A stretch of 64,000 nucleotides of DNA from Nymphaea colorata (GCF_008831285.2 NC_045148.1:4340001-4404000); one strand, 5' to 3'. Positions 24,621 to 36,777 are shown, counted from the stretch's first letter. Numbers and translations: made by a program. The notes: generated by a model not told the origin, from the letters alone.

Positions 24621-25331
24621 ACTCTCAGTCGGCAACTGTTGACTCCTGGCATAGCTCTCCATCGAGCTCTCTCTCCCTCTCTCTCTCTCTTCAGTTTTAA
24701 TTTTGTAATGGCAATTTGAAGACATGTACAAGAATCATGTAAAAAGGAAGATTAAGATATGTTCATACAGAATGAATAAAAAGTCTTCTTTTTTGGATAG
24801 GTCTGCTTTGATTTTGTTTTTTATTTTTTTCCCTCTTCATGATGAGGGCATATCTCAACTTCTCAATTTATGAGATGGTATGATTCGACCAAGTTGGAGT
24901 ACTTAAAATTTTCTTATCTATTGTTGTATTTCTAAACTGACAGAAAGCACAAGCTATTGATGTAGTCTGAAACTGTGGAGGTTATTCATCGTTCCTTGTT
25001 TTCGATATCTTAAGTTCGTGCATAGCCTGCATCTTATCTCATTATTGCACGTCAATTTAAAAGGGCTTATAATTCTTATTCATATAGGTAAAAGTTAAAA
25101 CAGACAGAACGGATGATCGGACAAAACAAAAACAAACGCCAGACAGGACTGACAGAACAGACAGAACAGACATATGCAAAACAAACGCTGGACAAGAGAA
25201 ACATAATGTTCTGTTCTTAAGATCATCAAACGGTGGACAATGAACATCATTGTCCATAAGAACAGGACAGTAGTCTGATGGACAGGACGTCCTGTCTGTC
25301 CTGTCCCAATGGACAGCAATCAAACGACCTC

Positions 25332-25334
25332 TAA
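25332..25334. other. Right target-site duplication (TAA) of the Pack-type element
   Basis: Matches 22234-22236. Confidence 0.75.
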
Positions 25335-25559
25335 GGGGAACCAGACCTACCATGAGTCCTAGGTGAGATGGTCTTAAACTTCTTGAGTAAGTGGTGAGAT
25401 CTCATAAGGTAGTAAGACAAGTTAGTATGACACTCCTTGATCAAAGGTCACCCCTAACTTGAAAAGAAAATTGGATCTGCATACCCATGATTATCAATTG
25501 ATTGAGTTGATTGTGAATACTTGTGATGTATTTTATAGAACAAATTTCATTGTTCTATC

Positions 25560-27480
25560 ATGTGCCACAAATTCTATTTTCAAATGCTCCAATTGCCCTT
25601 ATAGATTTAATAAATCACATATTCAAGGAACAACTAGACCAATTTGTAATTGTATTTATTGATGATATTTTGGTCTATTCTCATGATGAGAAGGAGCACC
25701 ACAAACACCTTAGAGTAGTGCTAGAAATCTAAAGACAAATCCAACTTTAAGCCAAGTTATTGAAGTGTGAATTTTGGTTACATGAGGTAATATTCCTAGA
25801 ACATGTTATCTATGAGAAATGTATGGCAGTGGACCCAACTAAACTCGAAGCAGTTTGCAAATGAGAGCAACCAAAGACTGTTAGTGAGATTTGAAATTTT
25901 CTTAGTTTAGCAGGCTGCTATTGAAGATTTATCAAGGATTTCTCTAAAATTGTTTCACCTATGACCAAACTTTTGAGAAAATGAGAAAAGTTCAATGGAG
26001 TTCAGAATGTAAAGCAAGCTTTCAAACACTTAAGGAGAAATTAGTATTGCACCAATGTTAACCTTACCAAAAGATAAACTAAAGGTGGGTTTGTAGTCCA
26101 GATGCATCAAAAAGTGGACTAAGGTGTGTACTAATGCAACATGAAAAGATAATTGCGTATGGATCTCAACAACTTAAGAATCATGAGAAAACTATCCAAC
26201 TCATGATCTTGAGCTGGCTACAATAGTATTTGCATTAAAGCTATGGCATGACAATTGTATGGAGAGGAATTTGATGTGCTTTCAGGTCACATATCTCTCA
26301 AGTTATCTTTTCTTTGAAGGACTTGAACATGCAGCAATGAAGATAGTTGGGAGTTTTTAGAGGACTATGACTTCAAAATTTTGTATCACCTATGAAAAGC
26401 TAATATGGTAGCAGATGCATTTAGTAAAAAACTAAATCAAAATTATCTCCTTTAGTTTGTCATTGTTGGAAGCTATTCAGATTTGATCGAGTGGAAACCA
26501 TTTCAAGTGAAGGAAAAATAAAAATATTTTTCTCTAGAAGCTCAACCAAAACTTCTCGATATTTATTATTTAGTTAATCACTGGGACCTTTGACGGCCTC
26601 CGCCCTACCTGCTTTGTGAGTGTGTGCTTTCTGAAAGAAGGGAACTTGTCAAGGTCCTATGAAATCAAGGTTTGACAGATGAATTGTTGGATCGAGTTCA
26701 AAATGTGCAAGAGAAAGGAGTGGAGTATGATAGGATAGCAGCCAAGATGAAAGGAGAGTATCTAAAGGAGGATGGAAGCCTTTGGTTGGGAAAAACGATT
26801 TGGATAGCCCTCAATCAAAATAAAGAAAAAAATTATGGACCAGATCCATAGATTCAAGTATACTATCCAACCTGCAAGAAATAAAATGTATAAGGATTTG
26901 CGAAAAATGTTTGGTGGGGTAGGATGAAGAAAGATGTTTGCTGATTATGTGGCTAAGTGCTTAACTTACCAATAAGTTAAGATTGAACATCGAAAACCAT
27001 GATGGCTTACACAAAAAATGAAAAATTTCAGTATGAAAGTGGGATGACATTACAATGGATTTCATTGTTGAGAAGATGCTATTTAGGTAGACAGATTGAC
27101 AAAGTTTGCCCATTTTATACGAATCAAAGTAAATCAATCGCTAGAAAGCTTAGCTGATCTGTATATTAAAGAAATTGTGAGGTTGCATTGGAGTTCCTTT
27201 GTCAACTATATCTCATAGGGACCCTCGAATCACATTGATATTTTGGGGACAATTGCAGAATGCTGGAACAAAGTCAAAAGCTTTGCACAACTTTCATCCT
27301 CAAACTGAGGGGATCATTCAAACTCTTAAGGACATGTTGCGGGCTTGCACTTTAGAATGGAATGGTAGTTGGGATAAACATGTGAAACCAACAAAATTTG
27401 CTTACAATAATAGTTACTATTCTAGTATTGGGATGGCTCCTTTTGAGGCATTGTAAAGAAGACCATGTTGATCTGGATGG
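25560..27480 (+). pseudogene. Gypsy pol pseudogene (RT-RNase H-integrase remnants)
   Basis: [22 protein letters not shown], then [20 protein letters not shown] (25580-25715), with the catalytic IDD intact, followed by a stop and then KCEFWLHEVIFLEHV. RNase H: YGEEFDVLSGHISLK near 26255-26300, then KDLNMQQ with stops. Integrase: ADYVAKCLTYQ-x-VKIEHRKP (zinc-finger end, near 26940-27000), and at 27290-27456 FHPQTEGIIQTLKDMLRAC, then FAYNNSYYSSIGMAPFEAL. Many stops and frame shifts leave no usable polyprotein. The HPQT-x-G and FAYNNSYHSSIGMAP signatures place it among plant chromovirus-type Ty3/gypsy elements. Confidence 0.85.
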
Positions 27481-27626
27481 AAAACAGAGATACGACCAAT
27501 GTGAAGGATTCATGGCAACATCATGGAATAGAAGAACGCACTTGAACCTGCAATGAAAGAGAAATACCCTAATCTATTCTAATTGTATTGAATTTTGAGG
27601 AAAAAAATCCTTTTGTGGGAAAATGA

Positions 27627-29387
27627 TGTAAATACCTTGAACTTTTCTTTTCTTAAGAACTATTAATTCAAATGTTTATCATATTTTGGAGTCCACACAT
27701 TACATTTTAGATTTCAAATTTGGATCCAAAATGAAACATTGAGATTTGAAACGAAAAAATCTAAGTTTGAAAATAACATAGTGGCAAATTGTAATTATTT
27801 AATCTTTGCACACCTAATATTTTTATCAAAATTCCATTATAGTATCCTAATATGAGAGGATGGACCTCCTTGAAACTTTAAGTGTAACTCCTAAAGTGTG
27901 GTTATTATTCTTATTAAGACTTCACTAGTCTTAAGTAGTGTGTTGTTACCGTAAAATGTTATCTTATTTATACAAATAATTAATTATAAGTTGCTCTTAA
28001 TGTGTATAGAAATTGAGCTTAATAGAGAATAATTATGAAAAAATATATCATTAATAATTAAGAATAATAATGACATAATTGCTCATCCTCATTTCTAATT
28101 TTCCTACCATATATAATAAATAAGAAATTTTATATTATGTTATCTATTTAAATATATAAAAGGGGGTTTTAGAACACCTTCCAACATCCATTCCCACTTT
28201 TTTGCTGATAGAGTAAAATCTGGAGACTCTTCTTTTGTTTGGATAGTTGGATATAGAGTATTTCTACTCAACATTTGTCTAAGTATCCAACTTTTATGAA
28301 CTTAGATTAAGTTATATTCAAGCATAAAAAGAGGTCATATAAGGCGTCAGAAGGCTCATACAACAAAGACCAAGTAAGTTTAGGGAGGAAGGCTAGAGTC
28401 TTGGATCTATCAGTGGTCTTGTTTCCAAAGGAAGTTGTTCTTTTTGTACTTTGCCAAACGGGTAAGTACCTTGTACTTCTTTAAGTGCATTAGGATTTAG
28501 CTTTAATAAATTATGTATTGACCAAGATAAATTTGTTTACAGAATTTTGATGAAGTTGCTCATAAAGTAATTTCTACCCAAAATTTGGGTAAGTACCCAA
28601 CCCTTATAGACTTAGCTTAAGTTTCAAGCACTTTCAAACATAAATGGAGGTCATATAAGGCGTTGGAAGGCTCATATAGCAAACACAAAGTAAGATCAGG
28701 GAAGAAGGCTAGAGTTATAGATTTGTCAGTGGTCTTGGTTCCAAAGGAAGTCATTGTTTGTGTATTGCCGAACCACTAGGTACCTTGTACTTCTTAAGTG
28801 AATTAGGAGGTATCTATAATCAATTACATATCAACCAAGATAAATTTGTATAGGATTCTGATCAAGTTGTCTAAAAAGTAATTTAGAGTTAGATTTGCCA
28901 CAAAAACAAAGGTACGACAACTAACCTACATTCATAGTGAAACAAGTTTGCATGCTATAGTTGGTTGTTTGATTATTTTATGATTGTGTAAATTATGTTT
29001 GAATTGCTTTATTATTGTAGAAATGAGTATTTTATTGTGGATATTGAAGAGAGAATAAGCTGATTGTAATGCTTAGAATCTCTATTGTGTTTAAACATAA
29101 GTTCGAGATATGCATACAATATGGTTACTTATTGTATTATACTATTGTTACAACATAGTTGAGTTTTAATAACGATAGAAATTTATTTCAAAGCAATTTA
29201 TGACGCAAAAATATGCTAGAATTTTGGTACTAAACAAACTGTAACTATTAATGAATTTACGGTTTGTTCATAAAATCCCTCAAAGTGGACCCATTTTTAA
29301 ATCTGAGTAGTTTTTGTTTTTTGAGAAAGTGTGATGAAAATTTTATTTCTCCACATATATAAACCAAAAATTAATAAGACCTAAGAT
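27627..29387 (+). repeat. Gypsy 3' LTR with an internal tandem duplication
   Basis: Colinear with 19686-21310 but rearranged. It lacks about 170 bp upstream of the TATATAAAAG promoter motif (near 28154) and carries a duplicated ~310-bp block (28261-28570 and 28571-28885). Similarity to the left LTR stops where a MITE terminal repeat begins at 29388. Confidence 0.8.
28261..28885 (+). repeat. 310-bp tandem duplication inside the gypsy 3' LTR
   Basis: Both units start TTTCTAC(T/C)CA (28261 and 28571), include GAGGTCATATAAGGCGT, and end near ATAAAGTAA. The left LTR has one copy. The units have diverged, so the duplication is not recent. Confidence 0.85.
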
Positions 29388-29626
29388 TGAATGGTGATTC
29401 TAGCTTTCTACAGTCTCTCAGCTATCTAATATGCATCGTTTGATCTAACATGATTGACAATTAAGAGAAAAATAACGAGAAAAAGGTAATGAGTATTTTT
29501 GTCATTAAGAGTAGTTTACACTTTTTTCTCTTTGTTTTCTCTCAACCATCTATCTTTTTTAGATGGATAGATGGATGACCTTGGTTAGATGGCTGGATGA
29601 CTATATTTAACTAGAGCCATCGTTCA
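29388..29626. mobile_element. MITE (family with TGAAYGRTGRYTCTAG ends), copy 1
   Basis: 239 bp. Left end TGAATGGTGATTCTAG; right end reverse-complements to TGAACGATGGCTCTAG. Similarity between the arms continues through CAGC(T/C)ATCTAA. A second member with the same ends is at 56898-57133. No coding capacity. No clear target-site duplication, so the superfamily is unassigned. Confidence 0.7.
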
Positions 29627-30321
29627 CTCTCTCTCTCTCTCTCTATTGTAATTTTTTTTATGTGACATTGTTTTACTACCTTGTTGGTAATTGTGTTGGG
29701 AAAATGAAACGGTTCTCACCCTCTTCTTGTTATATTCAATAAATAATGATATGGATCAGAACCAAAACTGATGATCTGGATCGTCTCGTCTCTTGGACAT
29801 CAACTTTTGTGAATTCTTTGTTTTTTGTTGAATAAATTTGCATAGTGAAAAGAAAGACTCAACAATGGAAAAAGAAAGTCTGTTTTATAACACTCCAGAC
29901 TCTTTTATTTGAAAAGTTAAAAGAAAAAAATTGAGGTGTTAAATTCATTTTAAAAGATGAGGTGAAACTTCTCCTCTCCCACTCTTGGGAAGTTCGTCTT
30001 CGTGAAATTTTCTTTTGAAACCCAGGCTTGTAGTAAAACAATACCGATAAGACGGAACAGCCAATCAAAGGAACATCTGAATCAAATAATGGACGCTAGA
30101 ACGCCCGTTCATAAAAAAGCTGCTCCACCGGTTCCTGTAGCGTAAGAACTACCCGTTCCTGTTCCACCTGTTCCCATGCCATCGCTATGCCCGAGGAACG
30201 CCACCGAGATGCTAAACAAAACCAACCCCCCCCCCCACCCCCCCTCTCTCTTGCTCTCCTCTCAAGCAAAAGTAGCTGTCAGCGGGAAGACCCAAGAGGC
30301 TGAAACCAAGCTGCATCAGCC
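29627..30321. promoter_or_regulatory. Presumed promoter and leader region of the NFD6-like gene
   Basis: Starts with a CT run at the MITE border, then AT-rich DNA. 30110-30180 has several GGTTCC/GTTCCACC motifs and 30230-30250 a C-run followed by CTCTCTC, typical of plant 5' leaders. I see no clear TATA box. No other gene seen. Confidence 0.35.
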
Positions 30322-32888
30322 ATGTCTAGGGCAGCATCAGCGTGCGCCAAGACCATCATTCGTAGCCCTGCGTTGAGGAGCGCCTCCCGCCCGGCGACGA
30401 ATCTCATCTCTCCCTCCGCCAACACCTCGCAGAAGGCCTCGCGCTGTAGGCCGGCATTTCGTCTTCCAAGGCCTAACACGACCACCATATCCTCCAGGTA
30501 TTTCCTTTTGCTCCATCTGTTTTATGACGTTGGTATCTCTTGTTCCTCGTCTTCTTTTGGTGGTTTCCTTTGCTTATATGACTAATCCGTTCGTTCTCTT
30601 TTGCAGATACCCTGTGGAGTTGAGCAGTTCCTTGCTTTCTATGATGCCCTTTCACAGCGTCAATGCCACCGCCAGGCTCCGGTCAATGCTTTCGCCCTCG
30701 TCCCCAAGCTGCTGGGGATGGATTTCTGAAGGTATACAGTTTGTTAGCCTTCTTTAATTGACCATTAGGGTTGTTGTATCCTATCGTTGCTTGATTTAAA
30801 TAATTGCAAGTTGGCGATTGGGTGTTAGTTTTAGTGTTCATTTTTCTTCTTTGTGCATTTACTGCATGTATCCCCAGCTTCATTTGAGATCTAAAGTTTG
30901 TCTTGTTCTCTTAGCGTTTAGCATGAAGTAACTTATCATAAAACAGATGATCATAGAAGAGTCGCTATTGGGGCTCCTATCGAAAATGTTGAATGTAACG
31001 TATGCTGTCTTTCTGGTTTATGTTAACCCTGGACTGGCTTTTAGGGATGTGATGGCGTTACAAGGTACATTTTAATGCTTCTCTAGTTCATAGGGCATGC
31101 ATATGCTATTCACTGGATCAGTTAGTGCGTAGCTGTTACCTCAGTCAGCCCATGTCCTCTAGTATGCTATCTGTGCTTTAAAATTGTTGCAAAAATGGCC
31201 TAATTGACTTTTTAATGAATCTGATCCAACTCTACATAAGTAAGAACTTGAAAAGACTGGAGAATTTGGTCCTTATGGAAACTAACTGTATGAAGCAGTG
31301 TTACATGTATTGTATGTTACCGAGGCGTATCGTAAAATACACACTGTATAGGTTAGTAAACCTATATGATACACGTATGGTGTACATTTTTTATGTATAT
31401 CATAACTGTATCAGGCTATCAGCTGTATCTTACCATGGGGCTGCCGTATCATACGATATGGCCACATCTTATGATACGGTACAATTTTTATGAAAGGGGC
31501 ACAATAACCCTTTTGATTGATTTTTTTGTAAATCCGCCTCTTCCTTTCCATTTCTAACACTTGTAAGAGCTCTGAGAGGGAGAGTTTTTGCTGGTTTTGG
31601 ATTGGAATTGCCAAATAAATCGTCAATTTGAGGGAGAAATCGCCAGTTTGAAGGGAGGTTTGCTTGTGGGAAACCTATTAATGTTTGGAAAAGAGGGTTT
31701 TTGTATTTCTTCTCCTACTTATAAAGTATACAATCTCTCAATGGAGTTTCATGTATATTTCTATTGTTGTCTAAAGTTCACTATAGGTTTCTATTTATGT
31801 TATGAAGATATTTGTTTCATTTTCTTAATGTGTTGTTAAAATATTTTTTGGCTTATGAATGATGAATCATATATGTGTGTGATGATTTTTTTTTTTGAAT
31901 TTTCTTATTTTTAATGAGTTAACAAAATAATTTTATGATATGTTTATGATACATTACAGTACACTATGATACAACATATATGTTGGCCCAACCAATATGC
32001 GACATGATACGCCTTTTACAACATTGGTATGAAGATCTACCTTAATGATAAATATGACTGTCACTACAATATTAGCCAACTATTGAGAAACAAGGAAAAT
32101 TTGAGGGCCTGTTTTGATGCCAACCTTGGAAACCAGGTCAATACAAAACAAGGTTATAGGCAAAACTGGGTTTTTAATATTGTTTTGTGATATCCATAAG
32201 CGAAGGTTAGGATGTCTGCATACATATAAGTTTATAAGAACGTGGTTTTGCACCATAAAACCAAGTTAACATATCAGTTTGTGTTAAGAACAATAATATG
32301 AATATGAATACAATAATATGACATAAGAAATTATAATTCTGAAGCAGGGGGAGAAGAGATGAAACTCATAACCCAAAATTAAGGTGAAGTCAGCTGATAG
32401 ATTTTGACAATTGGATAATTCTCTACAGAAGGATTGAAAAATCTTAAATATGAATCTAATCAATGACAAAAAAAAAAAAGAAAAAAAGATTTGAGAATGC
32501 ATGATGATTGGCAGAGGCTAAAAGAAAGCTTTCCAAATAAGTAAAGATAGAAAGAATTATACTAATAGAAAGCTTGCTGTAAGTTATCTGAAATTCTTTT
32601 GCTTTTTAGGTACCTAATGTTTACAACTCTTTGGTAGTTAAGGGTGTCGAGGTACACTTAGGTCAGGAAATTAATTTTGCATAGTATCTAATAAAAACCA
32701 AATGAAAATGAAAATTGCATAAGTCAACATGGATTATGAGATAAACCATTAAAAATTCTGTGCTGGATTCAAACTACGTCACACAGGTGTAGGTGCTAGT
32801 GTGTGTGTGAATTCGGGTGCGGGTATGGCAAGAGCATACATACATATATATGTTTGTATAATTTCTTGCATATTCGATTAACTAATTT

Positions 32889-32947
<59 letters not shown>

Positions 32948-33043
32948 TGCTAGTGTGTGTGTGAATTCGGGTGCGGGTATGGCAAGAGCATACATACATA
33001 TATATGTTTGTATAATTTCTTGTATATTCGATTAACTAATATC

Positions 33044-33088
<45 letters not shown>

Positions 33089-33230
33089 TTCACATATCAT
33101 CATTTTTAATTGTTTTAATTTTTTTAAGATGCTACAATGGTTCTCGAACAAACCCCCCTGGTTGTCCCTTTTTAGTTCCTTTTCAGAAAGGAAGGGCAAT
33201 GGGTTGTCCTTTTATTTCATTTTAAAAAAT

Positions 33231-33323
<93 letters not shown>

Positions 33324-35435
33324 TTTCCCCTTTTTTCCTTGTAGTTGAGTGCGGTCAGCAGAACTCGACTCAGTCAATGCCATGTCGATGCCTTACCCTC
33401 ACATGCACCTGCACATGCATCACGTCGACGTGGGTGTGGGTGCTTTTTTTAAGCACCTGTGTGACATACGGATCGAAAGTACCAAATCTGAATGTTTGTA
33501 AATCTAGTAAAATATACAATAGTATGTTATGCATCCTAGCCATGGAAGGGGGGGTAGAAGCCACAGAAAAATGAGACAGTACTGGGGACAGGAGTACCAA
33601 ACAGGAGAAACAGTCATAGACATATGGATACCATCTTAATCCACCAGCACATTGAGCATTCCTTCTCCACAAGGCATGGATTTTTCAATCTGCTGAAATT
33701 TTGTGGCTTGGGATCTTCTATGTAACCCAGTGTAATAATATATGCTCTGTTGCTGTCATCCATGTCCAACATATAACTTAACACCTCTAGGTGGCTGGGA
33801 AATGAAAAACTGAAAAGAAAACTTCCCCTACTGGTAGCCACCAGGTAAGTGGACAGACTAGTGTCATGCCACTAGGTAGTAAAGTCTGGCCATTCATGTC
33901 AGGCATTTGGCTAGGAATGGTCGGCTGGTTATCGCTCCACCACCACTACTGATGGTGGTGGAGGAAGATGAATGGAGGAGAGGGGTCAAGCCTTTCCAAA
34001 AATGGGTTTAGATGCTGTTTTAGCAAAACTCCAGTTTTATGGGATTGGGTTTTATGTCGCCCAAAGGTCCCAAGCAGGCAAAAAACCGAGATTTGGTTTC
34101 AAAACTGGGTTTTGCCACTAAAACCATGTTTCTAACCTGGTTTTGTGTTACATCCTAAGAGGGCTTAAATGTTTAAACTGATGTCAAAATTGGTGGATAA
34201 GTTGTGTTCGAATTAACTTCACAAATCTTTTCTTCAAGAGAAGGTGGGTTAGGAAAAGTACAAAGAGTAATTAGTTTATAAGCATAATTCAGTCCAGACA
34301 TGGAAGCTAAGACTGTATTTAAATGATTGCCTCCAAAAATGTTTATTCGTTCAAAAGTAACAGACTTCTGTGAAACCATATGTACAACGTTTTGGGTGTC
34401 TACCCACTCTGAGATGGCTAACATGGGTATTACTACTTGGACATGGCCTATTGCATCTCATATCAAGTCCAGTTCTGACCTTGACTTAGCCCATTGAGGG
34501 AGGAATTTGGGTACTCAGACCTCATATGAAATCAAGATCCTCCGATCTTGAAATCCATGGATTTAATTTAAGATGAGAACTTCCTTCTTTGATCTCAGAT
34601 AGACCTTTCAAGTTTGAACTGTCTAAAATAATAAAGTATGGATCTCAGGTTTGATCTTAGATCCCTAGTTTGATAAACTATAGATGTTGGTCTAACTCTC
34701 TTGCCACTTACAAGTCCACAAACTAAAATCCTTTGCATTCAAACACACCCTGAAAATTTTGTTCTTATCTGATTTGGTTTAGGACAGACCAGGTTAATTT
34801 ACATGTGATCGTAAGTCATGACATAGTGGTGTAGTTTGCTGGGTCCTGCTATTTGAATTTATTTGATCTCAAAATGGAGACCTAGGAAAAGGTGTTTGAG
34901 AATGGAGAATGCAAAATGTTGTGTATTTAAATACATTGTAGGGAAGGTTTAGAGCAGAAAACCTCTTTAATTATTGGAGGTCTAATTTTCCACCAATGAT
35001 TTGTCCTTTGAAGCATGTAGATCGATCATAAACGAACAGCAATAGCTTTCCACCCACAAATGAGGTCAAAATAATTTTTGAGATGAGGCTAGGGCTAGAG
35101 TTAGCCAAGAAAGCTTGTAGACTTCAATTATTGCCTATGTGACGATATTATTTACCAAATAATTCTTTGTTCCATTTTGGCAGTCTGATAGCAAATGCAT
35201 TCATTTTTTACAATTTGACACTAGTTGCAGATTCAGAATATTATTTAAATGATTTGGACATGCTATTTTTTTTTTTTTTTCTGTTTTTTTGATCATTTCC
35301 TTCTAATATATCTGAAATTGGAATTAATTATTGTGAATTCATTTGATGAAGATGTACTCGCATATTTCATTGCTTCCATTAGCTGATCAGGCGTGTATTG
35401 CTCTATCTCTATGAGTAGGTAATGATGATGTATGA
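30322..35435 (+). CDS. NFD6: NFD6-like small mitochondrial protein (isoform ending GNDDV)
   Basis: Exon 1 (30322-30497) starts at ATG with a 58-residue leader rich in Arg, Ser and Ala and with no Asp or Glu, as expected of a mitochondrial presequence. Exon 2 (30607-30731, flanked by TTTTGCAG and GTATAC) gives RYPVELSSSLLSMMPFHSV, then NATARLRSMLSPSS, then CWGWISEG. The P-V-E-L, S-x-M-P-x-H-S and GW-x-SEG pattern is that of the NUCLEAR FUSION DEFECTIVE 6 family of short plant proteins, linked in Arabidopsis to polar-nuclei fusion and mitochondrial function. Exon 3 (35419-35435, after ATGAGTAG) adds GNDDV and a stop, for 105 residues in total. The second intron is about 4.7 kb and full of repeats. 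An alternative terminal exon lies at 38814. Annotation pipelines often miss such genes because the exons are tiny. Confidence 0.65.
31312..32026. mobile_element. Putative non-autonomous DNA element with GTATCRTA repeats (in the NFD6 intron)
   Basis: The left arm contains ATGTTACCGAGGCGTATCGT; the right end reverse-complements to ATGTTGTAAAAGGCGTATCAT. Between them, TATCATAC/GTATCGTA and ATGATACG motifs recur in both orientations near each arm. No coding content recognised. Ends and superfamily are uncertain. Confidence 0.4.
32790..33086. repeat. 154-bp tandem duplication with (TA)n tails
   Basis: The unit starting TAGGTGCTAGTGTGTGTG occurs at 32790 and 32944. Each copy ends in a TA run (about 32893-32943 and 33046-33086). 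The copies are almost identical, so this is a recent duplication in the NFD6-like intron. Confidence 0.9.
33232..33320. repeat. (TA)n(GA)n compound microsatellite
   Basis: About 47 bp of TA followed by about 40 bp of GA. Confidence 0.95.
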
Positions 35436-36510
35436 TGGTCACTCATCAATTAGATTGAAGACAGTTGCAACTTTGATAAACTTGTGCTTGTGGGGGATCC
35501 ACAAGATGAGTTCTATGAACTTTAAAAGACTGGGTGGATAAGCTACTGGATGCTTAATGAGCTTACTGTTGAACTGATTGTCATCCTGCTCTTTTTGACG
35601 CCAAATTGTGGATTAGCCTAATGGCAAACCTACATGTTGCTTGTTTACGTGTCACCAAGATGTGCTTTTGCAATCCTTCCATTATATTGAAACTGAGCTG
35701 CAGCAGTTTTGTGGACAAGGACAATGAAAACATATCTATGAAAAATGTGATTCTGCTTTGTCCACTGTTTTTTTTTTAATTACTGAGCATATCACCTGCT
35801 CCATATGTGTACATAAATGCTGCCTGTTCGAAATACACAAACTAGATACTCTTTAGCTGCTTATCTCAACTTCAATCCACTCAGTCTTTCCTCCCTTCAT
35901 CCAATTATTCATGATATGTAACTCAATGGAATTCGTTACTGCCAAATTTTGTGGTGAAGATGGTGGGCCCATATATTGCCAAATAAAATTTGTTTTCTTC
36001 AAAGTTCAAACTCTTACTCTTATTTATATTGTAAAGCCAACTTTAATAAGAGAGAAAGAAAGTGTAGAACGTTGAGGATAGGAGAGTGAAGTTTGGTAAA
36101 GGCAGATATACTGTTACAGATTTTGGTGAAGGACATTGTCAAAAACAGTCAGGTTGTAAACTGCTGCTTTTGTTTTATTCCTGTCATGCTTTGGGCCTTT
36201 GACTTTGCTAGGAATCTTTTCCTTTGTTGAAATGGAAACTGATCAATGTCTTCTCTCATTTCAAACATGACATTGTTTTGAATGTTTGGGAGAGAACTGG
36301 GATTCAGTGAAAATGATAATACTGGTTGAATACATTAAAAATTTAAAAATGAATCAAGGAGAACAAATAATACATAGTCTAGATTGCTCTTCACTTTTCA
36401 TCTTATCCTCTGTAACTCTTCTCAGAGACTTTTATTGTCTCTTTTTTCATCTTGCACGGTTTCTCTATGTGTTCCTCTTCAGTTCCTCTTTTCTGTTGTC
36501 TGCGATAAAT

Positions 36511-36515
36511 CAATC

Positions 36516-36563
<48 letters not shown>
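36511..36563. repeat. (TC)n microsatellite
   Basis: A nearly pure TC run in intronic DNA between the two alternative terminal exons of the NFD6-like gene. Confidence 0.9.
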
Positions 36564-36570
<7 letters not shown>

Positions 36571-36777
36571 ACCCTTTTTCCTTCCCTCCCTTTCTGTCTC
36601 TTATGACGTACACAATCATGTATATCACACCAACACTTCACGTAGGAGGTGCATCCTGCATCAACATGACACACTTTTTGGAAACTCTTCATATGCATGG
36701 ACAAAGAGGTGTCAAACATGGTCAACATTTTGTCATTAGCTACGTCACATGGATGCAAGGTGTGGGTGCTGCTGCGA

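Larger units (their letters stand above)
22237..25331 (+). mobile_element. Pack-type PIF/Harbinger-like transposon with three captured gene fragments
   Basis: 3095 bp bounded by 13-bp terminal inverted repeats, GAGGGCGTTTGAT (22237-22249) and ATCAAACGACCTC (25319-25331, 12 of 13 matching inverted), with a 3-bp TAA duplication. The TSD length and sequence fit PIF/Harbinger. Subterminal DNA on both sides is rich in ACAGGAC/GTCCTGT motifs, including a near-palindrome starting GGAACAGGACACGCG at 22269 and a perfect ACAGGACGTCCTGT near 25282-25295. No transposase is present. Inside, all on the plus strand, lie parts of histone H2A (22661-22854), a CYP84-like P450 (23361-23561) and a type-A response regulator (24362-24620). 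Two of the three keep clear exon-intron borders, so the capture was of genomic DNA. It is inserted in the internal region of the gypsy element. Confidence 0.8.
19686..29387 (+). mobile_element. Ty3/gypsy LTR retrotransposon, degenerate, interrupted by a Pack-type DNA element
   Basis: Long direct repeats form the ends: 19686 to about 21310 (starts TGTAGTGACCTTGAA) and 27627 to about 29387 (starts TGTAAATACCTTGAA). The right repeat follows a purine-rich tract (GTGGGAAAATGA). RT, RNase H and integrase remnants in gypsy order occupy 25560-27480 on the plus strand. Gag and protease are not recognisable. A 3.1-kb transposon with TAA duplications sits at 22237-25331, between the left LTR and RT. The right LTR is interrupted or truncated where a MITE begins (29388). 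No primer-binding site was seen after the left LTR, so its inner edge is approximate. Confidence 0.8.

Noticed and set aside
30110-30180. GGTTCC/GGAACAGG motifs upstream of the NFD6-like gene, similar to the Pack element subterminal motifs
   Set aside because: No matching terminal inverted repeat or TAA duplication found, so no related insertion is claimed.
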